Both the position numbers and the translations under genes were made by a program. The notes under the pieces were generated by a model. The model had not been told where the DNA came from, did no database searches, and saw only the letters and a list, made by a program, of their open reading frames with translations. A DNA stretch of 13,663 bases from an uncultured Duganella sp. (GTDB lineage Bacteria; Pseudomonadota; Gammaproteobacteria; Burkholderiales; Burkholderiaceae): NCBI GenBank assembly GCA_946482635.1, contig CAMLSG010000146.1, positions 1-13,663 on the forward strand, given 5' to 3'. Positions 8,046 to 13,663 of the stretch are shown in pieces (positions within the stretch are counted from its first letter, which is position 1; every line of letters starts with the position of its first letter).

Positions 8046-8774
8046 TTACAGGCCGAGCGCCTGCTTTTGGAGCTTGACCAGGTCGCGGATGCCACCTTCG
8101 GCCAGGTCCAGCAGGCGGTTCATGGCCGCGCGATCGAAGGCTGCGCCTTCCGCAGTGCCCTGCACTTCCACGAAAGCGCCGGCGTCGGTCATGATCACGT
8201 TCATGTCCGTATCGCAGTCGGAATCCTCCAGGTAGTCCAGGTCCAGCACCGGCACGCCCTGGTACACGCCGACCGAAATCGCCGCCACGAAGTGCTTGAC
8301 CGGAATGGTTTCGATCAGGCCGCGCGCCTTCAGCTTGGAAAAGGCGTCATAAGCGGCCACCATGGCGCCGGTGATCGAAGCGGTGCGGGTACCGCCGTCA
8401 GCCTGGATCACGTCGCAGTCCAGTTGCAGGGTGCGTTCGCCGAACGCTTCCAGGTCGAAGGCGGCGCGCAGCGAGCGGCCGATCAGGCGCTGGATCTCCT
8501 GGGTGCGGCCACTTTGCTTGCCCTTGGCCGCCTCGCGGTCCATGCGCGAATGGGTGGAACGCGGCAGCATGCCGTATTCCGCCGTCATCCAGCCCTGGCC
8601 TTTGCCTTTCAGGAAACCGGGCACGCGCTCCTCGATGCTGGCGGTGCAAATCACCTTGGTGTCGCCGCACTCGATCAGCACCGAACCTTCAGCGTGCTTG
8701 GTGTAGTCGCGGGTGATGCGAATGTTGCGCAGCGCATCGACGGCGCGGCCGCTCGGGCGGGTCACAGTGGTCAT
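8046..8774 (-). CDS. rph: Ribonuclease PH
   Basis: This is a phosphate-dependent 3'-5' exoribonuclease that trims tRNA 3' ends and acts in rRNA and structured RNA turnover, normally as a hexameric ring. The length of 242 residues matches the family (about 238). Seen: the N-terminal [60 protein letters not shown], the phosphate-binding region [16 protein letters not shown], and the catalytic region [20 protein letters not shown]. All signature blocks are intact, unlike the frameshifted rph of E. coli K-12. AGGA at 8780-8783 lies 5 bases upstream of ATG and overlaps the stop codon of the phosphatase gene (TAGGAAA), so the two genes are closely coupled. Confidence 0.97.
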   Translation of the reverse strand: MTTVTRPSGRAVDALRNIRITRDYTKHAEGSVLIECGDTKVICTASIEERVPGFLKGKGQGWMTAEYGMLPRSTHSRMDREAAKGKQSGRTQEIQRLIGRSLRAAFDLEAFGERTLQLDCDVIQADGGTRTASITGAMVAAYDAFSKLKARGLIETIPVKHFVAAISVGVYQGVPVLDLDYLEDSDCDTDMNVIMTDAGAFVEVQGTAEGAAFDRAAMNRLLDLAEGGIRDLVKLQKQALGL

Positions 8775-8781
8775 GGATTTC

Positions 8782-9714
8782 CTATTTCAGTAACTGGGTG
8801 GATTTTTCGATGGCGCCGCGGATTTCCGCAATCGCCTTTTCAATTTCGTCATCGTCGAACACGTCGACTTCGGTCTTGGCGCCGTGGATGGTAGTGCTGA
8901 CCACATCTTCCGGCAACTGCTCGGTCGAAATCACGGTCGAACCGGCGTGGGTTGTCGGCACGCCGTCGGCCACCAGCGCACCCTGCCACATGATGGCCAG
9001 CGCCGTCACGTTGTCGCTGGTGTCGCCGGCGCGGCGCAGCGCGGTCGCCAGCATGTCCGGCACTGCCCGCACCACGGTCTGGGTCGTCAACATCTGCACC
9101 AGCTCTTCGTCGCTGACCACCGACCACAGGCCGTCGGAGCACAGCAGCAGCGTATCGCCCGGCAGCAGGTTGGCGCGGCCGGAAACCTCGATGCGCGGCG
9201 CGCTGCCCGCGCCAAGGCAGGCGTACAGCTTGTTGCGGTCAGGGTGGGTATTGCGCGCCGATGCCGGGATCAGGCCCTTCTCGATCATGTTCTCCACGTG
9301 CGAATGGTCGCGCGTGCGGCCATGCACCTGGCCGTTGCGCACCCAGTACAGGCGCGAATCGCCGCAATGCGCCCACACGGCGGTATTGTGCTGCACCAGG
9401 CAGGCCACAATGGTGGTACGCGGCGACTCCGGCATATTGTGGGTCATCGTGTACGTATGGATGTCGTTGTGCGCGGCGGCCAGCGCCTCTTCGAGGAAGC
9501 GCTCCGCCCCCTTCACGTAAGGCGTGGCCTGCTGCTGGAACATCTGCGAAATGGTGCGGGTAGCGATCGAGGCGGCGATTTCGCCGCGCGCGTGGCCTCC
9601 CATGCCATCGGCGAGCACCAGCAGCAGCGCGTCGCGCGTGAAGCTGTAGCCCATCCGGTCCTGGTTGACCTTGCGGCCCCCGATATGCGTTTCCTGGTAG
9701 ACGGCAAATTGCAT
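8782..9714 (-). CDS. PP2C-family serine/threonine protein phosphatase with C-terminal extension
   Basis: This is a metal-dependent (Mn/Mg) protein phosphatase of 310 residues, cytosolic, and the probable counterpart of the kinase encoded upstream. Seen: NQDR at 17-20, ADGMGGH at 35-41 (metal Asp36), TTIVACLV near 100, GDSRLY at 118-123, RDHS at 135-138, CSDGLW at 192-197 (metal Asp194) and SDNVTALAI from 233 (metal Asp234). These are the PP2C motifs in the standard order, so it should be active. Beyond the core, residues from about 244 to 310 form an extension rich in Thr/Ser, then an acidic patch VDVFDDDE and a helical [18 protein letters not shown]. The start is fixed by AAGGAG at 9723-9728, 8 bases upstream of ATG and overlapping the kinase stop codon; a nearer, out-of-frame ATG at 9719 is too close to it. 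Confidence 0.95.
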   Translation of the reverse strand: MQFAVYQETHIGGRKVNQDRMGYSFTRDALLLVLADGMGGHARGEIAASIATRTISQMFQQQATPYVKGAERFLEEALAAAHNDIHTYTMTHNMPESPRTTIVACLVQHNTAVWAHCGDSRLYWVRNGQVHGRTRDHSHVENMIEKGLIPASARNTHPDRNKLYACLGAGSAPRIEVSGRANLLPGDTLLLCSDGLWSVVSDEELVQMLTTQTVVRAVPDMLATALRRAGDTSDNVTALAIMWQGALVADGVPTTHAGSTVISTEQLPEDVVSTTIHGAKTEVDVFDDDEIEKAIAEIRGAIEKSTQLLK

Positions 9715-9726
9715 GGCATGGGCTCC

Positions 9727-10716
9727 TTATTGTTGGCGCGGGGCCGCGTCCTTTTTACGGCCAAATCCGAGCTTGCCTGCCAGCTTGCCCAGCTTTTCCA
9801 GTGCCCCCGGCGGAGGCGGCGGTTCCTTCGGTACTGGCGCCTGCGCCAGCAGTTTTTGCAGCTCGAACAGGCTTTGCGGACGGGCCAGCGGGTCGATCTG
9901 CAAAGTCCATCGTACCAGCTTCACCAGCTCCGGCGAATAGAGGATTTCCAGCTTCTGGAAATGCGGCTCCATCTTGTCTTCCTTGCGGCGCTGGTCGGCC
10001 GGCTGCGGCGGCTGGCCGAGCATGCAGGCGAAAATCGACGCGCCGATCGAATACACGTCGGTCCACGGACCCAGCGCCTCGGTCTTGGAGTACAGCTCGG
10101 GCGGCGCGAAGCCGGGGGTGTACATCGGCATCAGCTTCGGGCTGTCGGTATTGACGGTCTGGCGCGCCGCACCGAAGTCCAGCAGCATGGGCGTGCCGTC
10201 CGTGCGCAGGTAGATGTTGGCCGGCTTCAGGTCCAGGTGCAGCAGCTTGTTGGTGTGCACCTCGCGCAAGCCCTTCAGGACCTGCGTGAAAATCTGGCGC
10301 ACGAAGGCCTCGCTGCAATTGCGCCCCTTGCTGCGTTGGCGCTGGATGTGGTCCTGCAGCGAATGGCCCGACTCGTAGGCCATGACCATGTAGACGGTCT
10401 CGTTAGCACGGAAGAAATTCAACACCCGTACAACATTGGGGTGTGAAATCTTTGCAAGTGCGCGCCCCTCTTCGAAAAAGCACTTCAGCCCGATCCTGAA
10501 AACCGGGAGATTTGCCTTCGTTACCACAGGCACCATCTCGCCCTCTTGACGCAATGCAAGACTGCTTGGTAAATATTCTTTTATTGCTACCGCATTACCT
10601 TCTGCGTCGTAGGCCAGGTACACAATACTGAACCCGCCTGACGCAATTTTCTTTACAATGCGGTATCCAGCAATTTCCAGACCATCCGGTAATGGAGCGT
10701 TGTTCTGAGCTGCCAT
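9727..10716 (-). CDS. Serine/threonine protein kinase (Hanks type, soluble)
   Basis: This is a eukaryotic-like protein kinase of 329 residues, first gene of the run with its cognate-looking PP2C phosphatase 12 bases downstream. Seen: glycine-rich loop IASGGFSIVY at 24-33, VAIKEY with Lys46, an alpha-C Glu (82 or 83), catalytic loop HLDLKPANI at 160-168, DFGAAR from 180, and GFAPPELYS in the APE position. The catalytic loop is HLD rather than HRD (non-RD type), and the loop reads A-S-G-G-F-S instead of GxGGFG. The C-terminus carries KEPPPPPG and a basic tail (KLGKLAGKLGFGRKK). There is no membrane helix or sensor domain, so the signal must come from a partner. The frame opens further upstream at 10815, but GAGG at 10723-10726, 6 bases before ATG at 10716, and alignment of the kinase core support this start. 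Confidence 0.94.
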   Translation of the reverse strand: MAAQNNAPLPDGLEIAGYRIVKKIASGGFSIVYLAYDAEGNAVAIKEYLPSSLALRQEGEMVPVVTKANLPVFRIGLKCFFEEGRALAKISHPNVVRVLNFFRANETVYMVMAYESGHSLQDHIQRQRSKGRNCSEAFVRQIFTQVLKGLREVHTNKLLHLDLKPANIYLRTDGTPMLLDFGAARQTVNTDSPKLMPMYTPGFAPPELYSKTEALGPWTDVYSIGASIFACMLGQPPQPADQRRKEDKMEPHFQKLEILYSPELVKLVRWTLQIDPLARPQSLFELQKLLAQAPVPKEPPPPPGALEKLGKLAGKLGFGRKKDAAPRQQ

Positions 10717-10719
10717 AAG

Positions 10720-10726
10720 TTTCCTC
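10720..10726 (-). promoter_or_regulatory. Shine-Dalgarno deciding the kinase start
   Basis: GAGGAAA on the - strand lies just before ATG at 10716. It decides the start of the kinase gene against longer versions that would run into the divergent intergenic region. Confidence 0.7.
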
Positions 10727-10742
10727 GCTTCAACTAAACCGG

Positions 10743-10772
10743 ATTGTGTGGGACAAAGCAATATATTGTAAA
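10743..10772 (-). promoter_or_regulatory. Candidate sigma-70 promoter for the kinase-hemW run
   Basis: TTTACA (-35, 10767-10772; 5 of 6 to consensus), an 18-base spacer, and CACAAT (-10, 10743-10748; 4 of 6) point towards the kinase gene. Initiation would fall near 10736, leaving a leader of about 20 bases with the Shine-Dalgarno. This is a visual match only. Confidence 0.4.
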
Positions 10773-10784
10773 GACAAAGACAAA
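10752..10784 (+). repeat. Three GACAAA direct repeats in the divergent kinase/yicC region
   Basis: GACAAA occurs at 10752, 10773 and 10779. Two copies are in tandem with a 6-base period and the third is 21 bases away, about two helical turns. They flank the palindrome at 10759-10768. They may be protein binding sites; no known regulator motif is recognised. Confidence 0.4.
10759..10768. repeat. 10-bp palindrome in the divergent kinase/yicC region
   Basis: CAATATATTG is a perfect palindrome that overlaps the candidate -35 box of the kinase promoter by two bases. It sits in the AT-rich gap between the two divergent genes and could be a small operator; short AT palindromes also occur by chance. 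Confidence 0.4.
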
Positions 10785-10798
10785 ATCGGGGATATCCT

Positions 10799-11704
10799 TT
10801 GAGCATTTCCAGCATGACTGGCTACGCAGTGGCCACCAGCGAAAGCGCGGCGGGCACGCTGACAATTGAGATCAAGAGCGTCAATTCGCGCTTCCTTGAC
10901 CTTCAATTCCGCATCAACGACGACTTGCGCGCGCTCGAACCCGATTTGCGATCCGCCATCATGGGCGCCATCACCCGCGGCAAAGTGGAGCTGCGACTGA
11001 GCTTCGGCCGCAAGGCCGCAGCCGCCGGTACCCAGGCCCTGAATGTAACCCTGCTCAACGAGCTGGCGCGGCTGCAAGGCGAAGTCAGCCAGCATTTCAG
11101 CAGTGCCACACAGATGAGTGTTGCTGAACTACTGCGCTGGCCCGGTGTTGTCGAAGAAGCACAAATCGGCCAGGAATCGCTGCAGGCCGACGTTTCCGCC
11201 CTGATGAACAAGACCCTGGAAGCCTTCGTCCAGAGCCGCCAGCGCGAAGGCGCAGCGCTGGAAGCGATGCTGGTTTCCCGCATCGAAGCGATGGAAGCCA
11301 TCGTTAAACGAATTACCCCACTAATTCCTCAGGTAGTTGCACAATTCCAACAAAAAGCCGTGGAACGCATGCAAGAGGCACTCGGTTTGGCCTGCCAGGG
11401 ATCGAATACTGCGATGTCGCGCCAGGACGCGATGGAGCGCATCCGCCAGGAAGTGATCCTGTACGGCATCCGCATCGACGTGGCCGAAGAGCTGGGCCGC
11501 CTGTCGGCCCACCTGGGCGAAACCCGCCACATCCTGAAAAAAGGCGGCCAGGTCGGCAAGCGCCTGGACTTCATGATGCAGGAACTGAACCGCGAAGCGA
11601 ACACCCTGGGCGCCAAAGCCTCGGTCAAGGAACTGGCCGACGCCTCGATGGAGCTCAAGCTCCTGATCGAGCAGATGCGCGAACAAGTCCAGAACCTGGA
11701 GTAA
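10799..11704 (+). CDS. yicC: YicC-family endoribonuclease
   Basis: This is a conserved protein of the YicC/YloC family, 301 residues. E. coli YicC has been linked to RNA cleavage and degradation of the small RNA RyhB, so an endoribonuclease role is likely. Seen: SMTGYA at the N-terminus, IEIKSVNSRFLDLQFR, a YicC N-terminal domain to about residue 155, and the DUF1732 C-terminal domain with the signature IDVAEELGRLSAHLGETRHILKKGGQVGKRLDFMMQELNREANTLGAKA. The start is uncertain: TTG at 10799 (after GGGGAT at 10788-10793) gives MSISSMTGYA, matching the few residues before SMTG in homologues. ATG at 10814 would remove that conserved lead and has no ribosome site. The gene is divergent from the kinase run, leaving 82 bases between starts. 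Confidence 0.94.
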   Translation: MSISSMTGYAVATSESAAGTLTIEIKSVNSRFLDLQFRINDDLRALEPDLRSAIMGAITRGKVELRLSFGRKAAAAGTQALNVTLLNELARLQGEVSQHFSSATQMSVAELLRWPGVVEEAQIGQESLQADVSALMNKTLEAFVQSRQREGAALEAMLVSRIEAMEAIVKRITPLIPQVVAQFQQKAVERMQEALGLACQGSNTAMSRQDAMERIRQEVILYGIRIDVAEELGRLSAHLGETRHILKKGGQVGKRLDFMMQELNREANTLGAKASVKELADASMELKLLIEQMREQVQNLE

Positions 11705-11715
11705 TCCTTTCCCGC

Positions 11716-11745
11716 AGCCCGCTGCCGCCGCAGGCGGCGCGGGCT
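11716..11745 (+). terminator. Strong GC hairpin between convergent yicC and M20 peptidase genes
   Basis: AGCCCGC-t-GCCGCC, loop GCA, GGCGGC-GCGGGCT forms a 13-bp stem with one bulged T, beginning 12 bases after the yicC stop and ending 8 bases from the peptidase stop. What follows on the + strand is T/C-rich (TCCCTCCCC) rather than a clean T-run. Its place between converging stop codons suits a shared bidirectional terminator. Confidence 0.65.
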
Positions 11746-11753
11746 TCCCTCCC

Positions 11754-13055
11754 CTATCGCGTCAGGCGATACAGCAGCACCGCAGTCCGAATCGCTCCCT
11801 GTTCGATCGAGCGTACATCCAGGTCCTCTCCCGGCGCGTGGGCGCCTTTGCCGGTGGCGCCGAGGCCATCCAGGCTGTCGACGTAGGGCGCGACGAATTG
11901 CACGTCGCCGGCGCCGCGCAAGCCCGGCGGCAGCGCGGCAATCGGACCGAGACCGGCATCGGCACTCGCTTTCGAATACATTTCCAGCAATCTCAGGTTG
12001 CCTTCGGTTGGCGCCATCGGCGGGTAGCCGTCCTCGAAGCGGATCTCGGCGCTGGTGCCGGGCAGGTTTTGCGCAACGATTGAGCGCATGCGGGAGCGTG
12101 CTTGCTCGCCCTGCTCCGGTGTCAGGAAACGCAGGTCTCCCTTTACTATCGCGCTGTTGGCAATCACGTTTGACTTGCCGAAGGCCGTGCCTTTGGCGGC
12201 ACTGCCGTCATACGTGATTTCAGTGCCGCCCAGGATCAGGCCGGGGTTGTAGGTCAGGTTCGGTTCCTGCAGTTGCTGGCGGAAGGAGTCCAGGATGCGG
12301 GCGGCTTCATACACAGCGCCGTAGCCCGCCGTGGCGTTGAAGATGCCCGAGGAATGGCCCTGCCTTCCCTTTACCTCCAGCTTCCAGGAAGTCGATGAGC
12401 GGCGGCCTATGGTGCCGGTGGCTTTGCCGTTCTCGTCCAGCACTGTTGCCTCGAACGCCAGCGCCACGTCGCTGCGCCTGGCCAGGCTGACCATGTCGCG
12501 CCGTGAGATTTCTTTCGGGTCGCCTGCGTTTTCCTCATCGCCGGTGAAGATCACGCTGATGGTGGTGTTGTCCAGTGCCCCCGCAGCATGCAGTGCACGC
12601 AGCGCTTCAATGATGATGACGTCGCCGCCCTTCATGTCGTTGACACCTTGCCCGCCGGCCCGCTCGCCTTGGCGCTCCCACTTCTGCATCGGCGCATTGG
12701 CCTCGAACACGGTGTCGAGGTGGCCGATCATCAGTACCCGCTTGCCTTGCTTGCCTTCCCGCGTTGCGATCATGTGGCCGGCACGCTGCATCGCTTTCGG
12801 CATGTCGACCCACTGCGTCCTGAATCCCAGCTTGTCGAATTCGGCACGAAAGACCTCGCCGACTTCGCGCACGCCTTTGTGGTTCATGGTGCCGCTGTTG
12901 ATGTTGACCGTTTTTTCCAGCAGCGCCAGCGCCTTGCCGGAATTGGCCTGGACCAGCTTGACAATGCGTTCTTCTTCAGGTGACAGCGATTGCGCGCCGG
13001 CGCTCCCCATCAAGCCGGCGACAAGCAGCGAAACGAACAGGCGGGACATACGCAT
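11754..13055 (-). CDS. Exported M20-family metallopeptidase (glutamate carboxypeptidase/CPG2-like)
   Basis: This is a zinc-dependent exopeptidase of the M20 family, 433 residues. Seen: a Sec signal peptide (MRMSRLFVSLLVAGLMGSAGA, probable cut after Ala21 before QS), so it should act in the periplasm or outside. Metal and catalytic residues in family order are His112 in GHLDTV (Asp114), Asp140 in NDMKGG, Glu174-Glu175 in GDEENAG, Glu202 in AFEAT and His406 in GKGAHAPGED. The dimerisation domain is represented by the region around GRQGHSSGI. Spacing closely follows carboxypeptidase G2, which removes C-terminal glutamate, but the substrate here is not proven. The frame has an ATG at 13064, but it touches the AAGGAGG site (13065-13071); ATG at 13055 is 9 bases from it and is preferred. 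The gene is divergent from the DUF72 gene. Confidence 0.92.
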   Translation of the reverse strand: MRMSRLFVSLLVAGLMGSAGAQSLSPEEERIVKLVQANSGKALALLEKTVNINSGTMNHKGVREVGEVFRAEFDKLGFRTQWVDMPKAMQRAGHMIATREGKQGKRVLMIGHLDTVFEANAPMQKWERQGERAGGQGVNDMKGGDVIIIEALRALHAAGALDNTTISVIFTGDEENAGDPKEISRRDMVSLARRSDVALAFEATVLDENGKATGTIGRRSSTSWKLEVKGRQGHSSGIFNATAGYGAVYEAARILDSFRQQLQEPNLTYNPGLILGGTEITYDGSAAKGTAFGKSNVIANSAIVKGDLRFLTPEQGEQARSRMRSIVAQNLPGTSAEIRFEDGYPPMAPTEGNLRLLEMYSKASADAGLGPIAALPPGLRGAGDVQFVAPYVDSLDGLGATGKGAHAPGEDLDVRSIEQGAIRTAVLLYRLTR

Positions 13056-13064
13056 TTCTGGCAT

Positions 13065-13071
13065 CCTCCTT
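13065..13071 (-). promoter_or_regulatory. Shine-Dalgarno deciding the M20 peptidase start
   Basis: AAGGAGG on the - strand is directly adjacent to the ATG at 13064 (no spacer) but 9 bases from the in-frame ATG at 13055. It argues for the shorter protein beginning MRMSRLF. Confidence 0.7.
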
Positions 13072-13106
13072 GAAGTGTGTTCGAAACTCTACTACGGAAA
13101 ACAGGA

Positions 13107-13663
13107 ATGAACATTCGCGTTGGCATTGGCGGCTGGGACTTTGCTCCCTGGCGCGAAACTTTCTACCCTCCCGAGGTGCCCCTCAAGCGCGCGCTGGAAT
13201 ACGCCAGCAGCGTGCTGACCAGCATCGAGATCAACGGCACCTTCTACCGCAACGCCAAGCCTGAACATTTCGCTGGCTGGGCCGAGCGCACGCCGGACGA
13301 TTTCGTGTTTGCGGTGAAGGCTTCGCGCTACGCCACCAATCGCAAAGTGCTGGGCGAGGCCGGCGAATCGATCGAGCGCTTCATGGATAGCGGCCTGGCG
13401 GAACTGGGCGACAAGCTTGGCCCGATCCTGTGGCAGTTGGCCGCCACCAAACGCTTTGACGCGGACGACCTGGAGGCTTTCTTCAAGCTGTTGCCGAAGA
13501 AGCTGGGCAAGCGCAAGCTGCAGCATGTGCTGGACGCGCGCCACGACAGCTTCATGGTGCCGGGATACCTGAAGCTGGCGCGCCAGTACAAAATCGCGAC
13601 GGTGATCACCGATTCGCCGAAATACCCCAACTTTACGGAAGTGACCGGCGATTTCGTTTACGC
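13107..13663 (+). CDS. DUF72 (YecE-like) family protein, 3' truncated
   Basis: The frame begins MNIRVGIGGWDFAPWRETFYPPEVP and stays open to the window end, giving 185 residues of a protein usually around 250-300. Seen: the typical DUF72 start (RVGIGGWxxxPWRxxFYP), the strand SIEINGTFYRNAKPEHFAGWAERTPDDFVFAVKASRYATN, then LGPILWQL and a later RHDSFMVPGYLKLARQYKIATVITDSPKYP. The family has a TIM-barrel-like fold; its biochemical role is not established. GGAAA at 13096-13100 is a modest ribosome site 6 bases before ATG. The 51 bases between this start and the divergent peptidase start must hold both promoters; I could not identify either. The stop codon and C-terminus lie outside the window. Confidence 0.93.
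   Translation, partial: MNIRVGIGGWDFAPWRETFYPPEVPLKRALEYASSVLTSIEINGTFYRNAKPEHFAGWAERTPDDFVFAVKASRYATNRKVLGEAGESIERFMDSGLAELGDKLGPILWQLAATKRFDADDLEAFFKLLPKKLGKRKLQHVLDARHDSFMVPGYLKLARQYKIATVITDSPKYPNFTEVTGDFVY

Noticed and set aside
8027..8055. TACAAT on the - strand as a -10 box for a separate rdgB promoter
   Set aside because: No acceptable -35 hexamer is found 16-18 bases upstream.
8000..8095. Longer rdgB version starting at 8095
   Set aside because: It would overlap the end of rph and add 32 residues absent from the family; the conserved N-terminus RIVLASNNKGK fits the ATG at 7999.
8884..10446. 520-codon open frame on the + strand across the phosphatase and kinase genes
   Set aside because: It is opposite two genes with intact catalytic motifs, and the translation (His/Arg/Gln-rich, no domain) looks like a shadow frame.
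10717..10815. Longer kinase version starting at 10815
   Set aside because: It would run through the divergent control region into yicC; the ATG at 10716 has a proper ribosome site and leaves a normal kinase N-terminus.
1..13663. Mobile element, prophage, toxin-antitoxin or CRISPR defence content
   Set aside because: I saw no transposase, integrase, phage, repeat-spacer or toxin-like gene; apart from the unknown protein the genes are of conserved chromosomal families.

Overview
The window reads as chromosome of a high-GC betaproteobacterium, most likely Burkholderiales and probably Oxalobacteraceae (Massilia/Duganella-like). This is inferred from codon use, from the protein sequences, and from the block yicC / Ser-Thr kinase / PP2C phosphatase / rph / rdgB / hemW, an order I recall from that group. 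It is densely coding. I see no tRNA, rRNA, CRISPR, insertion sequence or phage gene, and no gene-free stretch longer than about 100 bases. Both ends cut genes: an RND efflux pump on the left and a DUF72 gene on the right.

Region 1 (1-3436, + strand) is the end of a tripartite efflux operon. It holds the C-terminal third of an AcrB/MexB-type RND permease, a lipoprotein outer-membrane channel of the OprM/NodT family overlapping it by 4 bases (ATGA), and a patatin-like lipase whose GTG start overlaps the channel stop by one base. The membrane fusion protein would lie upstream, outside the window.

Region 2 (3437-5318, + strand) is a single methyl-accepting chemotaxis protein with its own leader and a C-terminal EWEEF pentapeptide.

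Region 3 (5330-10716, - strand) is a tightly packed six-gene run, read right to left: Ser/Thr kinase, PP2C phosphatase, RNase PH (rph), dITP/XTP pyrophosphatase (rdgB), HemW, and an unrecognised 282-residue protein. Most junctions are 1-12 bases or overlaps, and two Shine-Dalgarno sequences overlap the preceding stop codon. The exception is rph-rdgB, where an 11-bp perfect hairpin ends one base before the rdgB start codon.

Region 4 (10717-11745) is an AT-rich divergent intergenic region with a 10-bp palindrome and three GACAAA repeats, followed by yicC on the + strand and a strong GC hairpin after it. YicC (endoribonuclease family), RNase PH, RdgB and the kinase/phosphatase pair suggest a cluster around RNA and nucleotide quality with a reversible phosphorylation switch attached; the functional link is inference.

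Region 5 (11754-13663) is an exported M20 metallopeptidase (CPG2-like) on the - strand, divergent from a DUF72/YecE-family gene that runs off the right edge.

I do not see a clearly new defence or mobile system. The items most worth a second look are the unknown gene coupled to hemW, the hairpin on the rdgB start, the lipase coupled to the efflux operon, and the kinase/phosphatase pair lying between yicC and rph.
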